Program-made: the position numbers and the translations under genes
Assembly (NCBI GenBank): GCA_025331445.1
Contig: JAIWNE010000005.1
Coordinates: forward strand, 372,001-436,000
Reading direction: 5' to 3'
From: Blakeslea trispora
Taxonomy: Eukaryota > Mucoromycota > Mucoromycetes > Mucorales > Choanephoraceae
Length of the DNA: 64,000 bases
Notes under the pieces: model-generated
Told to the model about the DNA's origin: nothing
What the model saw: only the letters and a program-made list of their open reading frames with translations
Database searches by the model: none
Part shown: positions 24,402-36,513 of the stretch, piece by piece
Numbering within the stretch: the stretch's first letter is position 1
Layout of the letters: the number at the start of each line of letters is the position of its first letter

Positions 24402-26173
24402 CTAGAAGGCTTGTTTTTTGGCTTCACGCTTTTCAGCCCAAGCTTTGATGATTTGTAGCGTAGCAACATAGCAAAGTGTCATTGAGGTTAGGGCAACACA
24501 GACATTCATTAAGAACATGGAATCTACATTGTTCCTACGCAACCAGAGTAAGGTACCTGAATTGGATGCCATAAACAGAATAGAACCACAGATCAATAAG
24601 AAAGCGCCAAGCAATTCGCTGGGTGGACGAGAAGGTTGTGCATCTTGAGGTTGATTACGATAGAGTGTGATGTATGTTACAAACCGACAAAGGGCAGCAC
24701 AGGCCAACAAGAGGCCCCACATGTAATGAATAGTGGAAGAATATTGTGTATCCTGATGATGATTGCCCATAGAGACACCAGTCATCAACACAGTTAAAGC
24801 GGGGAATGGATTCAATGAATAGCCATCTTTTTGCACTTCAGTGCGCTGAGTAGTTAAGACAGTACGTTCTAACAGACGACGTACAGCACGACTTTCAACC
24901 AAGATACCAATCAGACCACACCACCACCACATAAAGGCAAGACTGGCATGCTCAAGATCCTTGTGAGTCCAGCGACTGTCCTGACCAAAGTGTTCCATCC
25001 AGGTATTGGTAATACCATAAACGAATATCAAAGAGCATTCAATCATTTCAAAGCTAAAAGAAGAGCCATTTTCAACACGATTCCAGGCCCAGCCACGATT
25101 AGAAAAAGCGCCTAAATAACGACCAAAAGTACCAATACCATAAAAGAAAAAGATACCACCCTTGATTAAATGAGCAATGCAACCCAAAACTTCCCAAGAT
25201 CGGCAGACACCATGATACACAACCAATCCACTCAATGTTTGGACAAAGATCAAGACAACAAAAGTTCTTCCCATCACTTGATGGTAGTAACGACAAACGA
25301 CAGTAGTAAAGCGGTTATAGGCCAGGTTGACAAACGCACTTTTGATAGCACTGGGTATATAAGGTGATACAATATGAAACACGCGCATCGTGACGTTTTC
25401 GGAAGTTGAATTGGTTTGAATGTCATGGCTTGACATAACAAATTGATCTTCTTCATCTTCTTCCATAGCATGGCTACTCTGCTCATGCTTGTAAAGGTCA
25501 AATTCACCCATATGAAGCGTTTCACCACTAGCATCGCTATGACGATCAGAGTGGCGGCTATGGCTTGAGCCAGTAGTGAGAGTAGAAGGACCGGGAGAAT
25601 GAAGAAAATGTTCTTCTTCGTCTTCTTGCACACGTTCATAATTGTTGTGTTTGCCAACTGCATTGGCTACTTTGCGAACAACACCCACAGCCATTTGAAT
25701 GATCATGAACAAGAAAAGAATCCAACCTAATGTATGATGTGAATTGCCAGCATATAAGTGAGGTGTGGAGTGACCATAAACTTTAGCAAAAAAGAAGCCG
25801 ACCATAGCAAAACAGAATGAAAGAAGCTGAACAGGCACATGAAGTGAAGACTTGGCAATGCCGAGCATAACTCCTGCAAAATAATTTCATTAGAACTTAT
25901 AGTTCACCAAGATTTCTTTTAAGAAAAATTATATATTTGAGATGATTTACCAATTGGCATAAGTATCCAAAAAGCAATGACCATCATAGCAACATGAACA
26001 TAGAAATAGCCTTTCTCAGCTGGGAAAAGAGCGTATGACATGGGTTCATCCCCAGTAGCGTTGAAAGCAGGTACAGGTTCATCGCTTGTCATGCCAGAAT
26101 GATGATGCTGTGCTGAAGTCAAGTGTATGTACAACAGCAAGTTAAGAACGAACAAACAGAACCGCCTATACAT
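24402..26173 (-). CDS. YTP1: Ytp1-family multi-pass membrane protein (DUF2427 + Ytp1)
   Basis: Membrane protein with an N-terminal signal peptide (MYRRFCLFVLNLLLYIHLTS) and a His-rich luminal start. A b561-like helical bundle follows: YFYVHVAMMVIAFWILMPIG, then MLGIAKSSLHVPVQLLSFCF and SHHTLGWILFLFM, with spaced histidines that could bind haem. The C-terminal half is the Ytp1 domain, with WMEHFGQDSRWTHKDLEH and FMWWWCGLIGILVESRAVRR as its signatures. One intron (about 25875-25950). About 560 residues and roughly 11 membrane segments. A Ser/His-rich acidic loop lies around residues 150-210. Yeast Ytp1 has no firm function; a transmembrane electron-transfer role is speculation from the b561-like part. 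Confidence 0.87.
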
Positions 26174-27301
26174 TTAGCTCTTTCTAGAAGACTTGATAAA
26201 GGACAAAAAGAGAAGAAGAAGGAAAAGGAAAAAGGAAAAAAGTATACAAAGTTTTTTTTTGAAAGGCATGTGTGTTTTAAAACTTCTTATATACACAGAA
26301 AAATCAAACCCACATCATATACATCATTGATTATTAAGGATAGGTTGTGTGTTATGAAATGCAAAAGTCTCTCCGATACACAAAAAACTTTTGCAGTTCA
26401 GACAATGCAAATGAATGACTAATAGGTTGCACCGCAGTAAAAGAAAAAACCCACATGCTTCTATTTTCTTCAATTTGTGCTTTTAATTTATGCTTACAGA
26501 TAAGCACAATGGCACTGTGCAATTATTATGTGCAGTCAGTTGGTAATTGCTTCACTCACTTTTGAAATGATATCATGTGTAAAAAAAAAGAATGTGAAGA
26601 CAAAGTCAAAAGTGATACAGACAAAAAAAAAATTTTTTTTTCTTCTCGTTTCATTACGGCGATATCGGTCCAACCATTTATCTCATTGTTTGACTTTTCA
26701 ATGTATTTGTCAGATGAAGAATCCCATTTCTCTCTTTCTTTCTTTTGTTCTCTTCAAAGTAAGCCGGTTTTGAAAAGCGTTTAGAACTTTGACTTGAACG
26801 AAATCAACCAAGCTTAGAGTATTCCTTTCTGCTCTGTCTACTTGCTCTTTTCATTTTCGAAAACAGGTTTGACATGTCTGTCACTTTTCAATATTCAGTT
26901 TTTTTTTGATAGGTGTGCTGTGTAACACTGATTCGGTTCTTTTAATATTACCGAGAAATGATTTTATACAATACGCATATTAACGGTTAAATGTTTTTCT
27001 TCTCAATACACTTCATCTTCTGTCAAGGGTAGCATTTCCTTTCATTCTCCTTTTTTAACACTGGTTTTCGGTCGAGAAACCTATTCTAAATATAACAACA
27101 TATCATCATGACGAAAAGGAAAAAGCACAGAAATCTCTAAAAAGAAGATTGCTGAATATAAACAATGGATTCGAAAAAAAAATTAAACAGGCAACAACGG
27201 TCCTATTTTTTTCCATTTGTTTATCTTTCAATCTAGGTACCCGAATGGAACTTTAACGAATGTGGGATCGCATGCTTGAAAAAGAAATCAGCAGATTTAT
27301 T
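26174..27301. other. Intergenic spacer, PEX10 / YTP1
   Basis: AT-rich 1.1 kb upstream of YTP1 and downstream of PEX10. Several poly-A and poly-T blocks (26581-26590, 26624-26640). Short frames starting at 26528 and 26575 are low-complexity and lack support. No repeat or RNA gene seen. Confidence 0.45.
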
Positions 27302-28564
27302 TCAAAAGTTCTGTAGAGTAATCAAGTGAGATGTATTCACATTAGAACGACACAAGGGGCATTCTGGCTTGTTTTGGCACCATTCGACAATGCAACTCCA
27401 ACAAAACAAATGTCCACATGGTGTTGTAGTGGTAATAGTTCTCTGTTCCAGACATAAAGCACATTTGAGCAGTTGCATTTCTTCATAAGTCAATTCTTTT
27501 TCTTGCTTCTCTTCTAGAATAGAGTCCATAAAATCAAAGTCATCTTGGTCCACAATCTCATCTTTTGTCTCTATAGTTTCACTCTCTTCTTTCAGTTGTT
27601 TAGAAGCAATACGTCTTCGGATATACAAAATAGACTGGATGACTAATTGAGCAACAATCAGCACACCCAGCACCTCATAACCTGCGCGTTGCTCATGCAC
27701 ACCTAATTGGCGAGTGAAAATCTATACCAAAAAAAGAAGAAAGACTGAGATATGCAACTTTCCCTTTTTTTTTGTATAACCTTACATATCGGATACCAGA
27801 CCATCTTTTCGAGAAACTATAATAGGCACCGAAGAAATAAAACATAGCAAGATGAGCTGGTCTTACATGCTTAACAAAAAACTCTTGCACATTTTGGATA
27901 TGCGATTTAAAAAATTGTAACAGTTTTGATTTTTCGACTTGATTTTGACGCGATCGTTTCTTCAGTTCGGTTATACTTCGGGTATAGATGTAAGGTAAAA
28001 GCGTTTTCAAGAAAACGAGCATGAATCGACGCTATATGACTTGTATTAGAAAATGTTCATCAATTTAATCTCTCTCTCTCTAACCATTATGCCTGGATAA
28101 GTATGCGTGTATTGATTTATTTGAACAATGTCACAATATTCCTCGCCTAGCGTTTGTGTGCCAAGTAAGGTAGTAAGTCCATGATAACAAAAGTCACTAA
28201 ATGTAGTGATCTCCTTTTGCCAAAGGTGTTGACGTCTTGCGCCTAAACAAATAATCCCATAAGAGGAAATACCACAAAATAGACTAAAAAAAATAGGTTG
28301 CTTTTCCTTTACCTAGAAATTGCTGAGCAACACGAGTCATTTGTTCTTGAAGTATGCTTTGATAATAGACATCTTTTTGATTTGCTCTAACTAGTTGAAA
28401 GGAAAAAAAGACAGAAAGATATTAACTTTGCTGTTTTCTTTCTAAAAACAATCAATAGATTTACTGATATCTGGCTGTGCTGCAAATGGAAAGTCAAGTT
28501 GAAAAGAAGGCTGTGCTGGCGATGATGATGTTTTTACTGCTTCACTTGTTTGTATACTGGTCAT
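27302..28564 (-). CDS. PEX10: PEX10, peroxisomal RING E3 ubiquitin ligase
   Basis: Peroxisome membrane ubiquitin ligase that, with PEX2 and PEX12, modifies the PEX5 receptor for recycling. The start at 28564 (MTSIQTSEAVKTSSSP) leads into FPFAAQPDIIRANQKDVYYQ, the PEX10 N-terminal signature, after one intron. Further exons give QFLGARRQHLWQKEI, then the Pex2/10/12 membrane domain (FLKTLLPYIYTRSITELKKR, HLAMFYFFGAYYSFSKRW). The last exon (27700-27302) carries a C3HC4 RING: CALCLEQ, PCGHLFCWSCI, CPLC. About 330 residues, normal length, five or so introns. Peroxisomal beta-oxidation context is not evident in the neighbours. Confidence 0.94.
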
Positions 28565-29847
28565 GACTAAAAGTAACAAAAGGAAAAAAAGAAGAGAAAG
28601 AAAAGAAACTATTATGTGGGGTAAGCAAAAAAAAAAAAAAAAATGAGAAAAGACAGCAACTAAAAACCCAGCTGTGCGATAATTGTTTGTCAGCAAGAAA
28701 GAAAAAATTGATTACTCTACATCTTCATGCACAGAAAAAAGCTCAATTTCTTATACTCTTGTTCTTGGAGAAGTTATACCTGTTGTCTAAACTAAAGACA
28801 AACCCTTCAACTCAAAATACACTAGCTATTTTATACGAAAACGAAATCGTCGATACCATACACCAAGACCTTTGTCTACAATTGACGTGATAGAGTTGAG
28901 AAATCTGAGAGAGTCCATATAAAAACTTTTGCAAGAATGAGTTTATGTCTTGTTACTAATCTGTTCTGACTGTTTATTGCTTGCAATACGACTTTACTTT
29001 GATTCATAGCGTCAGCTGTAACGGCAGATACCCGTTTTCCGAAAGAAAAAATGAATCTGCTTTGCTGAACATCAGCAGTTTTATGCTTAAATTCTTACAC
29101 ATATGTCTTACGTACCAGCTACTAAGCTATAATTCAAGGTCAACATTATCGACATCTTGTAGCGTTATTTCAAAGGCTGCTTAGACATCATGTTCGGGAG
29201 GCAATTCAGCAGTTTGACGCCTGCAAGAAAAAAATATGTTAGATCAAGCTTATTGTTTATACCCACATATAAACTTTTGGTCATACAGTCACAAGCATTT
29301 TTGTTACTTGAACTTGAGTCGATAAACTATAACAAGTTGTACGTTGCAGCTACTACTACTAGAAAATCGAAGTTAAAGGAGAGCCAAAGATCATTTAAAA
29401 GAACTTGCAACAGTAAGCAACTTTTAATTGACTAAAAATACAAGTTGTAGAGAAGACTTCAGTCAAAATAATAAGTTTGAGTTATGTAACAGGTAAAAGC
29501 TTGATACATAAAAGGCAACAGACACACATGGATGGCTTGTCTCTTTTATCATGAGATATATCTTATTATTGCGTATAAGTGGTGTATTTCATTCAGTTCT
29601 GACTATAATAGAAACGGCCATGAAAAAAATAATGATTAAACTATGAACATGCAATACGCAAACTCATCCAAAATGCTTAAGCTATTATTCAAAAAGCACT
29701 TTTAATAGGCTTCTTTCAAGGAAGGAAGGAAATGTTTTTTTTTTTATTAAAGAAAAAAAATTAAATGGTAGGTACGCAAGACCCAATATGTTGAATATGC
29801 TTTTAAAGTAATTTTGTTGGAAAATATGCTACAGGAGAGATATGAGA
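28565..29847. other. Intergenic region upstream of PEX10
   Basis: About 1.3 kb with no supported gene. The frames at 28687, 28981 and 29190 are short, AT-driven and unlike any family I know. A 16-A run lies at 28627-28642. The region ends in the hairpin repeat array. Confidence 0.4.
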
Positions 29848-30095
29848 CAGAAGGTTGGATTTCTGCTCATAAATATGTTGAATATGATACAAAAAGTTGG
29901 ATTTTTGTGGATATAATGGTAATGTTGAATGTATGATTTACAAAAAGTTGGATTTTTGATGATGATGTTGAATATAATACAAAAAGTTGGATTTTTGGGA
30001 AAAAAAGTTATGTTGAATATAATACAAAAAGTTGGATTTTTGCAGGTCATTAAATGTTGAATAAATATAATATGATACAAAAAGTTGGATTTTTG
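29848..30095. repeat. Array of six 18-bp hairpin repeats in the bZIP 3' flank
   Basis: Six copies of caaaaagttggatttttg or a variant, at 29848, 29890, 29941, 29980, 30025 and 30078. Most are preceded by a block like atgttgaatataata. Each unit is an inverted repeat (caaaaa / tttttg around gttgga). The first copy reads cagaaggttggatttctg, in which the A-to-G change in the left arm is matched by T-to-C in the right arm. The array begins 46 bp beyond the bZIP stop codon and runs away from it, so it probably sits in that gene's 3' UTR on the minus strand. Confidence 0.88.
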
Positions 30096-30140
30096 AAGGT
30101 TGAAAGATGCAATGTTGAATTATAAGGGTGTGTGGTTGAA

Positions 30141-31034
30141 TTACTGTTGTTTGGATTTGTCCAGCAAAAGGTTGCGAAGGAACTTGATTTCGGCTTCAAG
30201 GTTGTTTACGCGTTCTTGGAGTTTGTCGGACTTCATGGTCATTTCTCGAACAGATTGTTCCATAGCTTGTTCGCGCATCTTCTTCTTGATACGGAAACGA
30301 GCACTAGCAGCGGTGTTGCGGCGACGCTTATCTTCATCTGGAGTCACACCTTCTTCTGTAGTGCTCTTCTCCAAGTCTTCAATAGGACGCTTGACACCTG
30401 CAGCAAGAGCGGGAACAGGAGATGATTTAGGTTGAATGGGTTGTTGAACAGCTGTAGCCAAAAAGCTAGATAGAATGTTAGCAGGAACAGCGGGAGGCTT
30501 GGGCATTAAGACTTGTCGAGTAGCAACAGGCGTTGTGACAACAGGAGCGGGTGCAAGTATAGGTGTGGTACGAGTAGGCAAAGCAGGAGCCAAAGGCCGA
30601 GGTTGAATAACCCTTTGCTTTTTAATAGTAGGGGTAGAGGGAGAGCTAACAGAAGATCTTCTGCGTTCTTGTTCTATTTTGGCTTGTTGTCTGGGCAGTT
30701 CATAATCGAGGTAATTTGCAAGTGTATCATAGGTGACAGGGTCTAGACCGCCAGAAACAGTCTCGAACTGATTGGCAGGTGTAGACGCAGGTGACTTCTT
30801 TTCTTCATCGTAAATACCAACACCAGGCTTCATATCAAAAGTAAATTGAGCATTGCTCTATTCATACAAAATAAGTCAAGGTTAGATAGATTTAGTGTGC
30901 GGGTTGGTATGTTAACATACCCATAAATCAAGCTCTTCAGCAGCCTCTCTTTCAGACTGAATAATCTCACTGGGAGTATCAAACGCCAGTGAGTCAAGGC
31001 TTGATAAGTATGAATTGTATGGATTGTATGACAT
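30141..31034 (-). CDS. bZIP transcription factor, Cys-3/Met4-like
   Basis: Nuclear transcription factor. The start at 31034 (MSYNPYNSYLSSLDSLAFDT) has acidic/aromatic features of an activation region. One intron (about 30857-30920) joins ELDLW to SNAQFTFDMKPG. A Pro/Ala-rich middle follows. At the C-terminus is a full bZIP: basic region DKRRRNTAASARFRIKKKMR with the N-x-x-A-A-x-x-x-F-R signature of the Cys-3/Met4 sulfur-regulator class, then a zipper with leucines every seven residues (DKLQERVNNLEAEIKFLRNL). About 273 residues. In Neurospora and yeast this class controls sulfur assimilation, but Gcn4-like roles are also possible. The 3' flank carries a hairpin repeat array. Confidence 0.88.
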
Positions 31035-31625
31035 TATATATATAAATTCAACCAAAAAAAAAAGAGACCCGTTTCTTTCCTTGATGAAAAAAAAAGAGAA
31101 AAAAGAAAAAAAAAATGAGAGAGACAAGAAAATACAGCCTTATTAAACGGCGATCTAAAATAGCAAATATGAGTAACAGTGACTGCCAAGATAACAATTT
31201 TTGGTATGACTGTAGTTTAAATTGGAGCTTGTGTTTAAGTTAACTGATAACATGAATGTTAAAGTGACGAAATTTCTTTTTTACTCTAACAAAATTTAAA
31301 GACGAAAGAGCGATCATTAGGGAATTGTTGCAGGTGCATTACCGGGGAAGCAGTGAACTTGGTATTCTCTTGTTCCATAAGAAGAATAGCTAACTATGCT
31401 TTACGTCTTCCAAGCGTCGCAGATTGAAATAGAGTTCCTTATTCATATCATCGATTTGTCATCAGTCAGGTCTATGTTCATTCTTATGCCTGATATGGAA
31501 AGAACTGTTTTTGCAGTGCATACGGTCTCCAATGGCAGATTTTAAAAGTCATTTTGTAGTTTCTGAAAACCCAAGTGGCACAAAATAAAAAGACCAACAA
31601 GCTTTCTTTTGCAGTTTCTACATAG
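31035..31625. other. Gene-poor region, start of 7.7 kb repeat-rich block
   Basis: Includes the bZIP promoter (poly-A and poly-T tracts at 31050-31115), then sequence without supported coding content. Confidence 0.4.
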
Positions 31626-32400
31626 TTGGGTATGTTCTTGACTCAAGCTTCCGTATCCTTTCAACTTGTGCCAGACCCGGATGAGATACTTTGGGCGCAG
31701 GTAGCTACGAGATGTCAACAATTACGTGTTCCTCTCTCTTCACGATCTCGTCATCAGGACAGTACCGTTAAGTTTGTTCCTGAGGTGACTTTTCAGTCTT
31801 CTGATTATGAGACTGAACTCATCAACTGTAAGGCGGTCAATATCATGTATCAAACCCTATAGGAAGCTTTCAACACCTCAGTGGGTTTACTGACAGTCCT
31901 GAAAAAAAAAGCTATTAATTGAGGATCATTTTACTTTTGCTGACGCTTATGATCGGGCTCTACGAGTTGGTTTGATTGTGGGTCATACCACCTTCCTTGA
32001 CACTGCCCAGTCCATCAGGCTTAAAAGCATACTCGCGAGAGCTTCTTCGATGGAAGGATTAGCTTCGTAATCAATACTAAAATGGCATCAACAGATAATG
32101 AGAGTAAACTAATCTTACCTAATCGAGATCTTACTCGACAGTTGTATCTTAGCTACTGAAATAGGTATGCACTAGTATCCTTCAGAGAGTGGTGCCAGTC
32201 TGTTTGTATTGTCGACAGGCTGGATACTTCCATCATGACCGTCCTAAGCTGAAGAACCAGGCTTACTTTGGTTGTGGTCATAGAGGCCATACCCTTTGCT
32301 TTTGCGATAAGCAGAGGACCAATTATGCAGAGGCTGGATCAGAAATATTTTGAGACTACAGTGCTTTGCCTGACGAGGAGAAAGAGAGAGCTGCTCAACG
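31626..32400 (+). pseudogene. Decayed retroelement ORF1/gag-like sequence with zinc knuckles
   Basis: Interrupted frames on the + strand read like a gag/ORF1 protein. A first open stretch (31626-31860) contains QLVPDPDEILWAQVATRCQQ. After several stops and shifts comes a knuckle region at about 32195-32320: CLYCRQAGYFHHDRPKLK, then FGCGHRGHTLCFC. Aligned to the C-x2-C-x4-H-x4-C pattern, the first knuckle has lost its His and last Cys (now Tyr and Arg) and the second has Tyr for its first Cys, so it is inactive. No reverse transcriptase is seen downstream. Likely a LINE-type element fragment; the class is inferred. Confidence 0.6.
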
Positions 32401-35400
32401 ACCGAGGGACAAGGATCAAGCTACTTAACTTGCCCATACTCTGGTACTAGAGATTACCTGACCTTAATAAAGTTCTTGTCTTTAGCTTCTCTTGTAATCT
32501 ATTCTTATCTGACACAATCAACTATGATAGTACAAAGAGCTTGATTATGGCATGCTCATTAACAAGTAGTAACACATAACAATATAAAGACATTCTTCAA
32601 GACAAAAAAAAGGCAGCCCTACCTGACCAAGAAGGAGCATAGAAATTGATAAAGAGCCTCAGCTGATAATTTCGAGGTGCTATCTAATGTACAATGGAAG
32701 CTTTTAGCCTTTGTAGATCGTTGTATTATTACTATTATTCACAAAAACATAGTATTGAAGCCACAAATTGCACAGTGTTGTGTCACGCAAACTGACCAAG
32801 AAAGTATTCAACACACAATAAATGCAGCAAAAGACATTGATATATTTTGCTAGCGTGTATCACATATCATACTTCTGCATATATGAGGTTTTTAAGAACG
32901 TCCAAGGAGCATAGAGAAACGACATACAGATTAGCCGACTTCTCAGTGGATAACAGTTCCTTTGCTACAATGCCTTACTCTTACCTGTATTACGATGCAA
33001 CCAAAGACAAATGCTAAAGCAAGCTCCGACAGTGTGTTACCTACATAGCCCAGCCATTGAACATTGACAATGAAATTTGTTCATAAATGACTTTTGAAAG
33101 CTGTGTCTGAACAGATTGGCTATTTGGACTGTACAGATTCAATATCTGGCTACATGAAACTCGTCACTTATTTCTTAACATCTTTTTAGCTTTAACTGGA
33201 TGATTTACAAAACGAATGAAGTTGTGCCACGTAACAAGTCTAATAAAGTTTGATAACAAAAGTAGCTGAAGATAAAAATGTATAACCAAGAACTATTCAT
33301 CTCTTTGCTAGGACAATGTAAAACATTTTAATTAGCACAAGTCTAAATCTTTTAGATCCGAAAGCGTTGGTTTGATGATGCTTTGCAAGTAATGAGGACT
33401 ACGTCAGCCCTTGGTTATGCCCAAAAGAAGGTTGGCTACCCATAACAGCAACTTGACTTCTGAAGATACAGAAAAACTGTCCATTGGCATTGGCCGGAAT
33501 GCAGCTTCAAGCAACATTCAAGAATCTTTGAGCAAAGGTTCTAAATTCAACATGTCTATCAAGCAATCGAACAAGCCATTCCCTTTGCATTTGCAAAATA
33601 TTGATCAGATACATTGGGATGCTTTAAGGATAAAGAATGGTTATACTTCCAGTCCTGCTGTAAACAGACTTTACTTGGCCATTGATGGCAAGAAAAAGAA
33701 ATTCAAATTTACTGGAATAAATAGGGACAATTCCCCAAAATCAAAAAGAAGTACGTAGAGTAATAACATGGTTTAAAGCTCAAATATTATGGCCTTTTGC
33801 TTTCTCTTTGTCTTCTTATTTTAATAAAAGCCTATGGTACTTGTTTACTCTCTTTTGTGTTAAATTTTATCCTTCAGTAACGACTCCTTTACCGACACAA
33901 TTATCTACATGTTCAAGATTATGTATTAGTGTCATAGTATCTCAAAACTCTCAAATCCATACTAGCCAATTGGTAGAGCTACTACTACTTTATTTAAAAG
34001 TACAGTTCTATATTGTCTAAACATAGAAACAGTTTGTGCGACTGGCGGTCCCTAAGAGCTGGTCCAAAAAATTGTTTTCATACTTGTTAGAAGAGATTTT
34101 CAAAGAGTAGGCGATGATGAACGTCTTAACCGAGAAGCCACCTAGATTGCATTTAGTTTCAACCAACCTTCAAAGCTGATGTAAAGCTTTATTCAAGCAA
34201 ACAAGTAAATAAGATTGGGCAAAAGACAGCTGTTGTAAGGAATGGTTTATTTGGGTAAGAGTTAGAGTATAAGATATATGTTGTAGTTTAAGCATCTGTT
34301 TTTTTTATTTGTTACTACTAACCTCTCTACAGTCCTTTTCGATTGTTTCGCAGCAACTTTTCTTTTTTTTGTGATGTCCATAGTAACTGATGACGATTGT
34401 TTGTTATGATTACTTTAGTATTTATTTCTCTAGTAATGTTAACTTGCTTTGAACGCCACTGAAGCATGTAAACATGGACCTTTTATTTTTGGCATTTTCA
34501 ATTAAGGAGTGAATCAGGTCATTTCCAAAAATAGAAAAGACCCCAAAGACCAGAAAGAGAAGAGAAGAAAGAAAGGCATAAAAATCGAAACACTACGCTT
34601 TATGCTTGTCTGATTTCGCTCTCTGCTAGTCTTCTTTCTTGTTTTAATCAGAGCCAAATGAAACTGGTCAAAGTGTCCTTTCTTTTCCTCAAAAATTCAT
34701 GCGAGAAACGATCTACAAATTAAAAAAAATTCTTTTTTTTTGTTGAACCACAAAATAAGCATGATTATATAAGCCGATAAACAAATCTTTAGTTTTGTGT
34801 CATACAGTAACTGCGTTGATTTCATCTTTGCTGTAAATTGACAAGAAAGACATAGGTTGTTTGTTCTATCTCTATAGTTATTCCAGAACAGTAATCAGGG
34901 AAATAAGGGAAATATGGAGGAAAGGGGTAAAGGGGCTTCTTTTTTTTCTGTCTCGCAGTAATTGAGAAAGAGTTGGGCTGTTAGAAAAACAATGAGCGGC
35001 ATTAAAAAACAAAAAAAAACAAAAAATGCAGGAATATTGATTTGAAACTTACAAAAGGCGCCTTTAGAGCTAAATGAATCGAATGATTTGACTACTCAAT
35101 CTTTACGCAATCTTTTGATGGCGTTTCGATTTAGCAATGTTTTGAAGCTTAGAATTGCTTGTCATCTGTCAATGCCGAGACCCCCATTGTTGACTTGACA
35201 CCTAAATTTCTAAACTCAGCATTCAAAAGGTTAATTGTTATCACTATTACTTTTCGCCACACTGTTTGTATTTCTATTGTTGTGACATAAACAAAAGCAA
35301 ACGAATTAGAGATAGCAATAGTAGCCAGTACAAAGAATTTTTCGAATTACATGTCTTGCAAGACTTGTACAAGATAGAATACGGCTTTGTCTGAATTATT

Positions 35401-36099
35401 GTTTGTTCATACATAATAACTATGAGAGCCAACTTTACGTATATTGGTGTTGTAATCAACTTTGGAGTGCAATAAATTAAATGGATAATTACCCCCCCCC
35501 TGTTTATTTCCTGCATCAATTTCTCATAAACAAATAGAGCAAACAATGAGAAACATGATGTTCTTCATTTCTTCAGGCCAGCAAATATAAAGGCAATAAA
35601 GGATGATGATTCGAAAGTAGGTGAATAACACAAGCAGAGCTCACATTGCTATTTTATTTTTCCTTCAAGGGTATACATGTATGTTTGTGTGTTTGGGTGT
35701 CTGATTTGGGATACAAAGCGTTCTATGCGAACAAAAGACGGATATATTGCATAATCTTTTCTTCTTTTGAGAAACTGACCAAGTGAAATGAAAGAATGAA
35801 GGCGAATTTATACAACTTGAGTTAGTCTGACCAAACTATTAGTGTTTCAAGCACTTTTATATAATCTTTGAACTACCATCTACCGCATATTATGACACGG
35901 TATGCTTACAAATCCTGCTTAACTTTTAATCAAAGATCATCATGTACCACATCAACGGATAACGAATACATCTAAAATAGGTAAAGTCATGAGAAAATGA
36001 AGAAAGAGCAAGTATCAAAGACTCGACTTTGCACCATTTTGCTTGTTTTCTTTCTTTCTTTCTCTCCTCCTCTCGTTTTCTTTAATTCTCTGGCGTCTC
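32401..36099. other. Long region without supported genes
   Basis: About 3.7 kb of AT-rich sequence. The best open frame is 33411-33758 (+), 115 codons, Lys/Asn-rich (IHWDALRIKNGYTSSP), unrecognised and probably a relic. A run of nine C at 35492-35500 interrupts another AT-rich stretch. I see no RNA gene, no terminal repeats and no intact transposase here. Confidence 0.4.
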
Positions 36100-36397
36100 T
36101 CTCTCTTTCTGGCGCTGTGTTGATGGCGCTGTGTTTATGATGCTGTGTTTATGATGCTGTGCTGTGCCTATAATGTTGTGTTTCTGGTGCTGCGCTTATG
36201 ATGTTATGTTTCTGGTGCTGCGCTTATGGCGCTGTGCTTATGGTGCTGTATTTGTGGTGCTGTGCTGATGGTGTCGTCTTTCTGGTGTTGTCTTTCAGGC
36301 GCTGTATTTGTGGTGTCGCCTTTCTGGTGCTGTCTTTCAGGCGCTGTATTTGTGGTGTCGCCTTTCTGGTGTTGTCTTTCTGGCGCTGTATTTGCGG
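36100..36397. repeat. Minisatellite with 42-bp period
   Basis: Degenerate tgctgtg-type units from about 36110 become a clear 42-bp tandem repeat at about 36270-36395. There are three copies beginning gtgtcg, each containing tttctggtg(c/t)tgtcttt and gcgctgtatttg. Because 42 is divisible by three, several frames on both strands stay open and encode repeating peptides; these are not genes. The sequence is GC-richer than its surroundings. Confidence 0.85.
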
Positions 36398-36513
36398 TGC
36401 ATCGCGTATGGTGCCAAAGAGGCACGGCACCATACGCGATGCACTTGGCGACCAGCCAAAGAAGACGAAATGCCTTGTCAAAATAAGGCATTTCGTCTTC
36501 TTTTGACAAGGCA
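36398..36513. repeat. Two adjacent 18-bp hairpins with an alternative pairing
   Basis: Hairpin 1: tgcatcgcgtatggtgcc (36398-36415) with its exact reverse complement at 36426-36443. Hairpin 2: aagaagacgaaatgcctt (36459-36476) with its exact reverse complement at 36485-36502. In addition tgccttgtcaaaa (36471-36483) is complementary to ttttgacaaggca (36501-36513), so hairpin 2 has a competing partner. These follow directly on the minisatellite and lead into the 954-bp element. Confidence 0.85.

Noticed and set aside
30907..30920. Perfect 14-bp palindrome gtatgttaacatac at the bZIP intron donor
   Set aside because: It overlaps a normal gtatgt donor. One occurrence with no other copies seen, so chance is the simplest reading.
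33411..33758. 115-codon + frame in the gene-poor block
   Set aside because: Clean but unrecognised, flanked by decayed sequence and without a convincing exon context, so it was mentioned in the region entry rather than called as a gene.
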